This document shows positions 1 through 9,856 of a stretch of 64,000 bases of DNA, piece by piece. The notes beneath the pieces were generated by a model. The model was not told where the DNA came from, ran no database searches, and saw only the letters and a list, made by a program, of their open reading frames with translations. The first letter of the stretch is position 1. Each line of letters begins with the position of its first letter. A program made the translations under genes and the position numbers. Origin of the DNA: Anas platyrhynchos (Eukaryota > Chordata > Aves > Anseriformes > Anatidae); assembly GCF_047663525.1 (NCBI RefSeq), contig NC_092603.1, positions 1,942,001 through 2,006,000 on the forward strand. Reading direction: 5' to 3'.

Positions 1-161
1 GTTAGGGGTGAGAGTGGCTCCTTGAAGCGTCCAGTCCCTGAGCCCCTGGGGACATGGCTTGTCTGTGCTGTGTCTGGCATGGGAGCAGATGGGGTCTTTG
101 CCTTGGAACTGAATTCCTCCCCAAGTCAAGCCCCAAACACGCGCTCTTACCCCAGCCACAG

Positions 162-2551
162 GCACTGACCCCCACCTCTCCCTGGGGGGCTACGAGGCCG
201 GAGGCGTCCGGGTGCTGTGTCGATCGGCCGGCTGGTACCCGCTGCCGCAGCTGCTGTGGAGGGATGCTCGCGGGCAGCACCTGCCCTCGGTCTCCCAGAC
301 ACATTCCCAGGACCAGGAGGGGCTCTTTGAAATCGAAGGCACCGTCATCGTGACCGGGAGCGTGGAGGGGCCCTTGTCCTGCGTGGTCAGGAACAGCTGC
401 CTCGAGGAGGAAAAGGAATCATCCCTGCACATTGCAGGTACAAATGGCACAGCCAGGGTGAGGTGTTCCTGGCCCCTGCACTTGTCCTGAGCTGCGAGAA
501 GTCTGGGTCTTGCTCTTCCATCCATGGACATGTAAACACAGCCCTTTTCCTGGTGCCTTTTCTCAGTTCCCTTCTTCCACAACACCCAGCCCTGGATGGT
601 GGCTCTGGCTCTGGTCCTCGTGCTTTTGGCTGTGTCCATTGGCCTCAGTGTTTATCTCTTCCGAAAGCAAGGTAAGCTGGCAGCGCAGGGATGGAGCGCA
701 GGGAGGTGTTCTGCGGGGACCCTTCTTGGGTCTGGAGCAGGGCTGAGCCCTGGCCCAGGGAGATGCGTAGAAGGAGGAAGGGAATGTTCTCCTGGGGATG
801 CCAAAGGCCTTAGGATGGTCTTGGGCCTTTGTCTTGGGCAAGGAAGGCAGGGGAGAAGGCAAGGGGCCTTGGGTGGGAGGCCAGGGAGCATGGCTGCAGC
901 ATGGGGCTGGTGGCAAGGTGCAGCCCCCCTGCACTTGTTCCCACCCAACAACCAAGCTGCTCTGCTCACCACCTGTTCCTCCGCCTTTGCTTTTCAGCGG
1001 CACAGAGCCGAGAGCTGGGAGAGTCCTTGCAGTCCCTGCCCCCAGCCCCTGGGAAGTGGTGTTGTCCCTGTGGGAGGGCCTGGTCTGGGTGGGCTCTGAG
1101 GGCTTGTGTGCTGGTGGCTCGGGGGTGCTGGAGGAGCAGCTGGAGCCTGGGGTGGGAGTGGGGAGTGCTGGGGCTGGGGCTGCCCTGGGCATGGGGCACG
1201 GCCAGGATGGCTGAAAGGAACGGGGATCAAGGTGGGGACGGGGAGCGAGCTGCGGGGCTGCCCCGCTCTGCAATGACGCTTCTGGGACAGGAACGGAATA
1301 TCCTCCAACAATCTTTTTTTCATTTCGGTAATGTCTACGGTACCACTGGGATATAATCTGCACAAGTGTCTGTGTTTCCAGATGCACTAAGAGCATTGTT
1401 CATAGCTGGACCACTATGTTTTTGGTCCCACCTTGGAACAAGGCTGTATTATCCCAGTCATGGGATGTGTTCAGGGTCTAACATAGGCTGAACAACTCTC
1501 CCTCTGATCATGCATTACTTTCACTTTCCTTTTCAGAGAAACAAGCTGCAGAGCTGGGTGAGTGTCCTGGTGCTTCGACACATGGCTATGCCAAGGCAAT
1601 GTGAGGGAGGGTGGGCAGCTGGGACAGAGCAGCCCAGGGCTGGCCCCTCACCCTGCCCACACTCACTGGGCACCAGCCATGGGCTGTGATCAGCTCTCCC
1701 CTCTCCTTCCAGCATGGAGACGGTGTCTACTGCCTCATAATAGAGGTAGGTGTGCATTGGGTAGCCCTCTGAAGTGCTTCTCCTGCCCCTGGTGGGGCAT
1801 GTTCAGGAGCCAAGAGGTGCCCCATCTCCTGCCCCGTGGGACAGCTCCTGGCCCCGAGCTGGGGAAAGCCTGCCCAGGGCTGAGCTCTGCCCCTGATGGC
1901 CTGGCTCCTTCTGTCCCTGCAGTGAAGGTGACCCTGGATCCACACACGGCTCATCCCTGGCTTGTGGTGTCTCAGGACAACAGCAGTGTGAGATGCGGAA
2001 GTGAACGGCAGCAGGTCCCTGACACACCAGAGAGATTTGACTGTCAGTGCTGCCTGCTGGGCTGTGAGGAGTTCAGAGAGGGGAGACACTGCTGGTTGGT
2101 GGAGGTGGAGGGAGAGCGGCTAAAGTATTCACGGTGGGCTGTGGGGGTGGCCAGGGCTTCTGTGGAGAGAAAGAAGTGGATCAACATAATCCCTGAAGAA
2201 GGGATCTGGGCTCTGCAGTACTATGAGGGGCAGCTCAAGTCTCTCACATGGCCTCCCACTCCCGTGTCCCTGTCCCATGTTCCCACAAGGATTTGGGTCT
2301 GTCTGGACTGTACCCAGGGACAGGTGTCTTTTATCAATGCTGACAATGGGGTCCAGATCTTCACTTTCAGAGCAGCCTCCTTCAATGGGGAGACCATCCA
2401 CCCCTGGTTCCTGTTGTGGACACGGGGAATTCAGCTGTGCCTGAGAGACAGCACACTACCGACCCCATCCCGAGGCCTTGGGACCTCCTGCCCTTCTCCA
2501 GACACTCCTGCATCACCTCTCCTTGATCCTGCAGGAGCAGCAAAGGAATGA
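162..2551 (+). CDS. BTN-1: butyrophilin-like gene, 3' part (IgC to B30.2)
   Basis: Left-truncated by the window edge. Exons seen: IgC 162-437, transmembrane 567-671, heptad exons 998-1018 and 1537-1557, a 33-nt exon 1713-1745 and B30.2/SPRY 1923-2551; all are phase 1 and open. The IgC exon has the paired cysteines (RVLC and PLSC) and the CRSAGWYP motif typical of butyrophilins. The membrane exon reads PWMVALALVLVLLAVSIGL followed by a basic stop-transfer stretch. The B30.2 exon shows VTLDP, the HCWLVEVEG block, [13 protein letters not shown] and RIWVCLDC. The first heptad exon ends in GA instead of GT, so it is probably skipped, which keeps frame. A polyadenylation signal lies at 2961-2966. 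Family role (known): BTN/BG proteins are membrane proteins that regulate T cells; the ligand of this one cannot be inferred. Confidence 0.85.
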
Positions 2552-3039
2552 GGGGCAGGGGTTCCCTGCATTCCTCCCTGCTGCTGGTGGAGGGCTGGGA
2601 TGCTGCAAGCAGGAACCAGGCCCCTTGCAGCCCCTGGGCTCTGCCCTACCCAGGACTCCTGGACTGGGGCACAAGCCCTGCTGGCACCCACGGGTCTCAC
2701 CCTGCCTCTGAGCCCCAGCAGGCAGCACAGGGGCTGCAGCAGCTCTCCACGCTCCTCTCCCCTCTGCTTGCACTGCTTGCAGACCCCAGGGCAAGGGATG
2801 TGGTCACCGTGTGCTGCCGGCCATTGCAGGCCACCTTTGCCTCCTAGGTTGGGGTTGATCCATGCTCTGTGCCTGGTGCTGAGCATGAGCAGCCTGTGGG
2901 GGCTCTTTGTTCCCTCCTCTGGAGCACATCTATGCAAGATGCAGCAGCAGGACTGTGTCAAATAAAGTTTTGTACAGGAAGATGGAGTCTGGCAGTGGCA
3001 TTTCCTGGGTGCTTTGTGTCCTGAGGCCTTGCTGCCTGG

Positions 3040-3300
3040 GAAGGCGTCTTGCAGCAGACCGTCTCCTCACACGCCTTGCCCTGCAGAGCCTTCGCCGTCC
3101 TCGTAGCCCTCCCTTGGAGGCTCTCGCACAGTTTCACGCCCTTCGTCTGCTGCGGTGCCCACAGCTGCACGCAGTGCTCGAGGCGAGGCCGCAGCAGGCC
3201 GAGCAGAGCGGGATGATCCCTTCCCTCGGCCGGCCAACAGTGCCGTGCCTGAGGCACCCCAGGGCACGCTTTGCCCTTTGGGGTCCCATGCCATGGCCCC
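3040..3300 (-). mobile_element. Old CR1 fragment (ORF2 C-terminal region)
   Basis: Read on the minus strand this translates to LEHCVQLWAPQQTKGVKLCE followed by SLQGRATRTAKALQGK, matching the C-terminal part of the CR1 reverse-transcriptase ORF (LEYCVQFWAPQ...[13 protein letters not shown]...GLEGK in typical CR1). It sits between the convergent 3' ends of BTN-1 and DMB-1 and recurs at the same place behind BTN-3, BTN-4, BTN-6 and, shortened, BTN-7. It therefore predates the array duplication and is more diverged than the other CR1 pieces. Confidence 0.75.
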
Positions 3301-3384
3301 CCCACACCCGCTAATCTTGGTGAGACACTGTAGGAGTGCGTGACCCTCTGCCCTGTGCCCAGAACTCTTCACAGACACCAGTGG

Positions 3385-4173
3385 GGCTTGTGGAGCATCT
3401 TTATTGTCAGCACCATGACATTGGGTCTGAGATGGGGCCAACCGGGAGCCACCGGTGCCAGGAGGTGTCCGTCTGGGGGTCCTCAGATGCTGCCTGGGGA
3501 AGGGGGGGACACACAGGGTGAGAGATGGGGAAATTTGCCCCTCACTGATGTGGACGGGGATGGGGACACCGTTACCTGCGGGGTAGTTGTCTCCAGGGAG
3601 GGGGGTGTAACCTGCGGGGGAGAGAAGAGGAGTGAGCAGAGTCCTCGACGCCCTTGACCACGGCCCCGGTTCTCCCCGGACACTCACCCGGGGCGGGAGG
3701 ACTGGCCCTGAAGCGGTAGATGCCGGCGAGAAATAAGCCAAGTCCCAGCACCATCAGCACGGTGGCCACCGCCACCAGTATCATCACCTCCGGCATCAGT
3801 CCGGGACCTGTGGGGACACGGCCGGGTGAGTGGCAGCAAGGTGCCAAGACCGCCGGCCTCCGGGTGCGGTCCTGCGCCTCTCCACTCACTCCAGTCCTCC
3901 AGGAGAGGCTCCTGCAGGCTGACGTGCTGCACCGAGCACATGTAGGTGTCGCCTGCCACCGGGGCCACCAGCAGGGACACCTTGCTCTGGTAGCTCCAGT
4001 CGCCATTGGGGATGGCGGAGATGGGGTTGTAGTCGTCGGGCTCCACGATGTCCCCGTTGTGCAGCCAGATGACGGTCACCTCGGGGGGTAGAAGCCCCAG
4101 ATGTGGCAGCTGAGGCAGACGGGCACACGGGCGTTCCCCATCTCCGCGGGGATGATGCGGACTTGGGGCTGCA
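3385..4173 (-). pseudogene. DMB: DMB-1: MHC class II DM-beta 3' fragment
   Basis: Minus-strand exons: beta-2 Ig domain 3890-4173, connecting/transmembrane 3688-3807, tail 3576-3611 and the end of the last exon 3483-3493 (stop 3483-3485); polyadenylation signal at 3400-3405. The beta-2 exon carries HIWGFYPPEVTVIWLHNGD-like sequence, PNGDW and the paired cysteines. The tail exon encodes YTPLPGDNY, the tyrosine-based endosomal sorting motif of DM-beta, which separates it from classical class II beta. The beta-2 exon is 284 nt against 285 in sister copies: one G is missing from the G-run near 4083-4088, so its start is out of frame. No leader or beta-1 exon is found upstream (4174-7400); a minisatellite and CR1 lie there instead. 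A fragment pseudogene convergent with BTN-1. Confidence 0.85.
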
Positions 4174-4199
4174 CTGGAGCAGGGATGGGGATGGGGGTC

Positions 4200-4945
4200 A
4201 GTGGTGGGCGAGCCCCTTTTCCCTGCCCTATGCAACGTCCTCACGCAATGTTGTGCAATGCTCTCGTGCAAAGCTCCACACAACTTCCCCATGCCACTTC
4301 CCCATGCAACGCCCTGTGCAAGCTCTAGGCCTTGTCCTGTGTGATATCACGTGTGATATCCCCATGCGATGCCCTGTGCAACACCCCTGTGCCACACCCT
4401 GCAAGAGGCATTGCTCTGTGCAACATCCCCTTGCAATGCCCAATGCAATGTGCTGTGCAGTGCTCCGTGCAACATCCCCCTGTGATGTTCTCACGCAGCG
4501 TGCTCTGCAACATCCCCATGCAATGCCCGGTGCAACATCTCCTTGCAACATGCTCTACAACACCTCTGGGTAACTACTGGGGCAGCAGATTGGGGGCTGC
4601 GCTGGAGCAGGGATGGGGATGGGGTCAGTGGTGGGCGAGCCCCTTTTTCCTGCTCTGTACAATGTCCCCACGGAATGTTCCGTGCAACGCTCCCATGCAA
4701 CACTCCTGTACAAAGCTCTAGGCATTATCCCACGCGATGTCAGGTGTGACATACCCATGCGATGCCCTGTGCAACGCCCTTGTGCCACACCCTGCAAGAG
4801 GCATGGCTATCTGCAACATCCCCTTGCAAAGGGCAATGTAATGCGCTGTGCAGTGCTGTGTGCAACATCCCCCTGCGACATCCTCACGCAGTGTGCTCTG
4901 CAACACCCCCATGCAATGCCTGGTGCAAGTGCAACATCTTGCCGA
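4200..4945. repeat. TGCAA-rich minisatellite, duplicated block
   Basis: Imperfect repeats of about 10-12 nt built on CCCATGCAATGCC / CCTGTGCAACA variants fill this interval. It starts just upstream (in gene sense) of the DMB beta-2 exon. The array occurs twice: the stretch beginning with the exon-3 splice junction and GGAGCAGGGATGGGGATGGG at about 4172 recurs at about 4595, a tandem duplication with a spacing of about 424 bp that is absent from the other units. Confidence 0.75.
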
Positions 4946-5285
4946 GGTGATCAGCTCCAGAGCAAACCCTTTCTGCAGCAGAGCAGGGGATCGGACAGGC
5001 AGGGCTATATTTTTCTAGCATCAAGCCCACTTGTGGGAGATGCCAGGACCCAGCAGCCCTTACCACAGAGGATGACAAGGCTTTGGCAGAGCCAGCAGGG
5101 CCCCCTCCTTGGCAGTTCAAAAGCTGCCCCTGGGGAGCAAGACAACCAGGAACGCAGCGATCCGGGAGGGCAAACAGGGCATGGCGCATCAGAAGGGAGT
5201 GGGAGGCAATTCATGCAGGCAGGGCAAGAAGGGAGGGCAGAGCGTTCCCCCCCGGACCATATGAACAACTCCTCTAAAGGCGGTC
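4946..5285. other. Conserved unit spacer, unassigned
   Basis: About 340 bp conserved in every unit (also about 20786-21090, 30131-30461, 48116-48458 and 61111-61448), from the end of the minisatellite to the recognisable CR1. It has no convincing coding potential. It may be the 5' untranslated part of the CR1 element, because it is always directly followed by CR1 ORF1 sequence, but I cannot confirm that by eye. Confidence 0.4.
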
Positions 5286-6152
5286 TACCACTAGCTAGGC
5301 TGCAATGGTCTCCACCAGGCACAGTGCTCTCTCTAGCAAGTCTATACACACCCAGACTGACTGCCCGCTCAAAAATGCACCAGTTCAGGTCTCTGGGTGC
5401 AGGGAGCGTCTGAGCCTCTTGCTGCCATCTGCGGGAGGCAGAGAGACTGTGTGTGTGTGAGGTGTGAGCAGGTGGATGACCTGGTCCACCTGGTGGCAGA
5501 ACTCAAGGAGGAGGTGGAGAGGTTGAGGGCTATCAGGGAGTGTGAGCGGGAGATAGAGTGGTGGGGCAACTCCCTGCGGGGCCTGAAGGAGAAGTACCGG
5601 GGTGAGACACCCCAAATGGGGGTGGACCCCCTCCCCTGTCACTCTTGGGCAGAGGGAGGGGACCTAGGAGTTGAGGAAGAATGGAGACAGGTCCCTGCTC
5701 GACATCACAGGCGATGCCCTCCCCAAAAGGCCCCACCTTCCCAGGTGCCCTTCCACAACAGGTTTGGAGCTCTGGAGCTTGAGGGACCGGTAGCTGAGGA
5801 AGAGGTAGAAAGTGTAGCCAGGAGGATGCCTAGGGTGAGGAAGTCAACTCCATGCCTCAGGACTGCCTCCACCAGGACAGAAAGAAGGGAGATTGTTGTA
5901 GGCGACTCCCTTCTCAGGGGAACAAAGGGCCCTAATTGTCAGCCTGACCCTAGCTGTAGGGAAATCTGCTTCCTCCCAGGTGCCAGGGTCAAGGAAATTG
6001 CCAGAAAACTTCCCAACCTGGTTTGCCCCTCTGACCTACTATCCCCTTTGATAGTCCAGGCTGGCAGTGATGTCATTGAAGAGAGAAGCCTGAAGGCTAT
6101 CAAACGGGACGTTAGGGGACTGGGGCGGTTAGTGGATGGAGCGGGAGTACAG
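5286..6152 (+). mobile_element. CR1 LINE, 5' end and ORF1 (chimera 1, part A)
   Basis: The plus strand encodes a CR1 ORF1-like protein from about 5397: a coiled-coil start (VDDLVHLVAELKEEVERLRA) and then the ORF1 hydrolase-like motif VVGDSLLRGTKGPN with PGARVKEIARKLP and GSDVIEERSLKAIKRD. Homology to CR1 ends near 6152 (GAGVQV), where an LTR-derived segment begins. Most of the endonuclease and reverse-transcriptase region is absent. The same breakpoint occurs in all five chimeras of the window. Confidence 0.85.
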
Positions 6153-6466
6153 GTGGAGCAGATCTCCACACTGCAGCCCATGGAGGAGCCCCCAGTGCAG
6201 GAGGTGGATGGGGCCTGGAGGAGGCTGTGGCCCATGGAGAGCCCCCACAAGAGCAGGCCCCAGGCCAGAGCCACAGCCCATGGAGAGGAGCCCACGCAGG
6301 ATCAGGAGGTCTGGGGGGAGCTGCCACCCATGGGTTACCCAGATTGGAACAGTTTGCTCCTGACAGATGTACCTCATACTACAGACCCATACTGGGGCAG
6401 TTGTTGGAGAGCTGCTGCCTATGGGAAGCCCATGTAGGATCAGTTTGGGAATGATGGCATCCCATG
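6153..6466 (+). mobile_element. LTR-derived segment inside the CR1 (chimera 1, part B)
   Basis: This interval (GCAGCCCATGGAGGAG-type imperfect repeats, then GAGCTGCTGCCTATGGGAAG) matches the internal repeat region of the solo LTR at 35044-36103, read in that LTR's own sense. It joins CR1 ORF1 to the CR1 ORF2 end. A fossil LTR fragment, duplicated with the array. Confidence 0.7.
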
Positions 6467-6932
6467 GGAGGAGTTGTTGACTCGGCTGAGGGTGGAAAGC
6501 CCTTGCAGGGAGATCTGGACAGATTGGAGGGCTGGACAATCACCAACCACATGAAGTTTAACAAAGGCAAGTGCCGGGTCCTGCACCTGGGACACAGTAA
6601 CCCTGGCTATACGTGCAGACTGGGGGATGAGACACTGGAGAGCAGCCCTGCAGAGAGGGATCTGGGAGTTGTGGTTGACAGCAAGCTGCACATGAGCCAG
6701 CAGTGTGCCCTAGCAGCCAGGAGGGCCAACCGTATCCTGGGGTGCATCGAGCACAGCATCACTAGTTGGTCAAGGGAGGTGATTGTCCCACTCTGCTCTG
6801 AGCTCTTCGGCCTGACCTCGAGGACTCTGTGCAGTTCTGGCCACCACAGCACAAGAAGGACGTGAAACTATTGGAGAGTGTCCAGAGAAGGGCCACAGAG
6901 ATGGTAAAGGGCCTTGAGGGGAAGATGTATGC
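6467..6932 (+). mobile_element. CR1 LINE, ORF2 C-terminal part (chimera 1, part C)
   Basis: Encodes the CR1 reverse-transcriptase C-terminal region: [51 protein letters not shown] and [17 protein letters not shown], then [20 protein letters not shown] in another frame. Homology stops near 6932, where an inverted CR1 piece begins. There is no CR1 3' tail. Confidence 0.85.
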
Positions 6933-7440
6933 ATTCAGCCAGATCTCTTCATACTCTGGGATGAATCCCATCAGGCCCTATAGTCTTGTATGAATTCATC
7001 TGGAGCAGAAAATCCCACACAAATTCAGGGTTGTTGAGACTTTATCGTTCCTGCAGTCACTGTCCTCCAGCTAGGGCACCTGGAGTCACACAGCCCAGTA
7101 TCAGTGTTGAAGGCAAAGGCAAAGAAAGCAATAAACATTTCTGTGAATGACCCTGTCTGACCACCCCCATCAAGTAACAGACCAATGCTTTCTCTCACCC
7201 TACTTTTCCTGTTAAGATAGTTTAAGAAAAAAAAAAAAAAAAAAAAAAAGCATTTTATTTCCCCTCACAGTACTGTCCAGCTTCAACTCAAATTGAGCTT
7301 TGGCCATAGGAATTTTCTCCATACAAAAGCAAACAGTACCTCTGTAGTCCTTCCATGTTGCCTGACTTCTCTTCCAGCAAACAGGAACTTTCCTCATCCA
7401 CCTAAAATCTAGAAGAATGTCCCTGCCTATCTGAGACAAT
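6933..7440 (-). mobile_element. Inverted CR1 reverse-transcriptase fragment
   Basis: The minus strand reads TWKDYRGTVCFC, MAKAQFELKLDSTV, a poly-F stretch from a 20-plus-nt A/T homopolymer (plus strand about 7228-7249), and then, weakly, the start of the CR1 RT domain with GPDGIHPRV-like sequence. It is inverted relative to the chimera on its left, so the two are separate insertions or an inversion. The homopolymer is a local expansion inside former coding sequence, not a retroposon tail. Confidence 0.75.
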
Positions 7441-7966
7441 CTTATGCTATGCCTGCTTTACTGGAGCTGGGAGAGGCACTGGCACTTTGCCTTCAGCACC
7501 CTGGGCAAAGGTGGCAGCTCTGGGCTCGACACCCAGCTGTGTCCCATTCCCTGCAGCCTCCGATCATGCTCAGCTCTTCACTGCCATCTCTCCACATTTT
7601 CCCATTGCTCACAGTTTGATTCCTCCTTGCATGCGTGGAGATGAACGACCTTAGCCAGTGGCTTTCCCTGGAGGTCTGGAGAGGCCCCTGCTGGGGACAA
7701 GCACCTCGTGCTTACTAAAGGCAGTGGACTGGGCACCCAGCTGCAATGGGATGGTGGTGCCAGCCCTGCAGAGCTCCCCAGACATTGCCCCAGGGGCAGA
7801 GCTGTTCCAGCAGGGTTATTGCAGCCAGGAACAGGGCAAAGGTTGGGAAAGTTGGGCGGAGCCTTGTACCTTCTGCGGCTCTGCTGAGTGCTGTGAAGGG
7901 CATCTACCTGGACTAGGAGAAAAACACCTGGGGGGCCCCCTGTCCCCTGGGGGACCTCTCTCTCAC
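7441..7966 (+). promoter_or_regulatory. 5' flank of BTN-2
   Basis: A conserved upstream segment shared with the flanks before 23777, 32979 and 51148 and at the right window edge. A GC-box-like GGGCGG lies at 7854-7859, about 110 bp before the ATG. No TATA box is obvious. The last 15 bases before the ATG end in a pyrimidine-rich stretch, in other copies CTCTCTCTCAG, so a further 5' untranslated exon is possible. Confidence 0.4.
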
Positions 7967-8816
7967 ATGGTGCTACCCTGGGGCTGCAGCCACCCCAGCT
8001 TCACCGGCCATGCCAGGGGCCTCCTGACTTCCCTTGTCACTCTGCTCCTCCTCCGCCTGGGCTCAGGTAGGATCCTGAGAGGCTGCTGGGGGCTCTCCCC
8101 CCTGTGCATGCAGACTTGCTGCTGTGGGGCAGGGGAGAGGCTGTGGGACAGGGGGGACCCGAGCCCACAGCTCGCCCACGCTGGGTTTCACTTTCACTTT
8201 GGTTCACGCAATATGGCTGCTGCCTTGCCTGCCCTTTCTGTGTCTCCTTCACCCGCCCAAATGCTGCAGAGAGGGCTCCCACTCCCAGCACACCTCCTTC
8301 TCCTGCACGTCCTCCCTCTCCCTCTCCTGTTTCCCTGGTGGTTTCCCACAATACACAGGGGACGCAGCACGCACCAACTCATACACAGCTCGCTTTTTGT
8401 CACTCACTGACCCTAAATTTATGATAGCAAAATCTCACCACCTCTTTGTGCCCTTCTCCATTGCCCAGCCCAGCTCAGAGTGGAGGGACCAGGACACCCT
8501 CTCACTGCCACCGTGGGGCAGGATGTCGTGCTGTCCTGCCACTTGTCCCCTCAACGCGATGCTCGCACCTTGGAGGTCAGGTGGATCCAGGACCATATCT
8601 CTGAGACAGTGCACCACTACCACAATGGAGAGGACCTGTACAGGGAGCAGATGGAGGCATATGCCGGGAGGACAGAGTTGGTCAGAGACGGTCTCTCTGC
8701 TGGAAGCCTGGACTTGCGAATCACAGGACTGAGACCCTCTGATGATGGCCAGTACTTCTGCACTTTGGGAGATGCTGATGCTTATGCTGAAGCTATTGTG
8801 GATCTGGAGGTGTCAG
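7967..8816 (+). pseudogene. BTN-2: butyrophilin-like fragment (leader + IgV)
   Basis: Leader exon 7967-8066 (ATG; hydrophobic core TSLVTLLLLRLGSG; GT donor) and IgV exon 8469-8816, both intact and phase 1. IgV features: VVLSCHLSP (first Cys), VRWI, DGLSAGSLDLRITGL and DDGQYFC (second Cys). The intron continues to about 9416, where the sequence leaves the BTN unit just before the expected IgC exon and rejoins the 5' flank of the next copy (about 9541). IgC, membrane, heptad and B30.2 exons are therefore missing. It could at most encode a secreted IgV-only product; more likely it is a deletion remnant. Confidence 0.85.
8186..8200 (-). promoter_or_regulatory. ISRE/IRF-like element in intron 1
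   Basis: The minus strand reads AAAGTGAAAGTGAAA, two GAAA-type half-sites in IRF spacing, about 120 bp after the leader exon of BTN-2. The element is present at the corresponding place in every BTN copy. Function is inferred from the motif only. Confidence 0.4.
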
Positions 8817-9415
8817 GTTAGTGGCTGGGGTGATGCTGCCAGGGCAGAGTTTACGTGTCCTTTGAATGTTTCAGCTGTTTCACAGCATGGAGCATGCCCA
8901 TGGATGTGGAGGTAATATCTGGGGAGAGAGCTGCCTGTATAGTTTTGTCAGTTTTCACTGGTGTCATTGAAGACAATAATTATAATATTGTGAGGGCACT
9001 GGGCACAGGCTGCTGAGCAGCACCTTCAGCTGTGTCAGCAATGGGACTAAACAGCACACAGGGAGAATTGCAGAATCCTCTGAGCAGCTGGACGTCTGCT
9101 TTACTTTTGCTTTCTGTGCTGGGGGAGACCTGAGACATTGCCTGGAAGTCTTGGGGCTTCTTGAACCAGCACAGCTTGGTGCAGAGATGCTGCCTGGAGG
9201 TGCTGAAGCTCAGCACTTGGTTTTTCTGGGCAATTTCAAGCCACTGGAATTGTGCAGCCTTGCTCTCTGGGTCCGGTACATAGGAGGGTGTTTTTGGGTG
9301 AGGGTGGGTCCATGTAGCACCCAGTCCCAGAGACCCTTGGACCATGACTGGTCTGGGCTGTGTCTGACATGGGAGCAGATGGGGTCTTTGCCTTGGAACT
9401 GAATCCCTCCCCAAG

Positions 9416-9856
9416 TCAGTCCCCAGGGACATTTTTATTGACCTTCTTGGTAACTGGGGCAACGTTTGACTGCTTAAATTTAAAGACCAAAGAACCCTTG
9501 AGATAGAATTTGGAAAGGTCTCGACATGACATTATGCAGCTCTGCATTGTCCCAATGCTCACTGTTTGATTCCTCCTTAGATGGGTGGAGATGAATGAGC
9601 CTAGACAGTGGCTTTCACTCGAGCTCTGGAGAGGCCCCTGTTGGGGACAAGCCCCTCTTACTTGCTGAAGGTGTTTGACTGGGCACGCAGCTGCAGTGGA
9701 ATGGTGGTGCTGACACACAGAAAAGACTCCACAACCATAAGGTTTTAAAGTAGGTATACATTTTTGCGGTACACCAGGCACATTGGGAATTGATTCCCTC
9801 AAAAAGAGCACTGTTACATATTACATGAGCTCTAATACATATTCATTATTTTCCCC
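9416..9856. other. Unassigned join between BTN-2 and BTN-3 flank
   Basis: 9416-9540 and 9716-9856 do not match the BTN unit or any repeat I recognise. 9541-9715 does match the BTN 5' flank (compare about 7600-7770). This is a rearranged junction where the rest of BTN-2 was lost. No gene is seen. Confidence 0.4.

Noticed and set aside
563-1396. Long proline-rich minus-strand frames (also near 17098, 26120, 35890, 43285 and 57493)
   Set aside because: They are antisense to BTN membrane exons and GC-rich introns, recur only because the units repeat, and have no start, domain or splice support.
1562-1922. Reading frame open upstream of the BTN-1 B30.2 exon, suggesting a longer protein
   Set aside because: A conserved AG acceptor at 1921-1922 and the equivalent site in all copies mark 1923 as exon start; the upstream part is intron.
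3385-4173. Classical class II beta (BLB) identity for the minus-strand genes
   Set aside because: The YTPLPG tail motif, the LEDWSPGL junction and the beta-2 sequence fit DM-beta better than classical class II beta.
4103-4573. Open frames through the TGCAA minisatellite
   Set aside because: Cys/Ala/Met-rich translations of a short repeat that change between units; no conserved protein.
4200-4945. CRISPR-like repeat array
   Set aside because: Repeats are about 10-12 bp, imperfect, without spacers, in a vertebrate locus.
7228-7249. Poly-A as the tail of a processed pseudogene or LINE
   Set aside because: CR1 elements end in short octamer-like repeats rather than poly-A, and CR1 coding homology continues on both sides of the tract.
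9477-9540. Possible short coding remnant on the minus strand (KFYLKGSLVFKFKQ)
   Set aside because: Too short and not recognisable as any family; could be chance.
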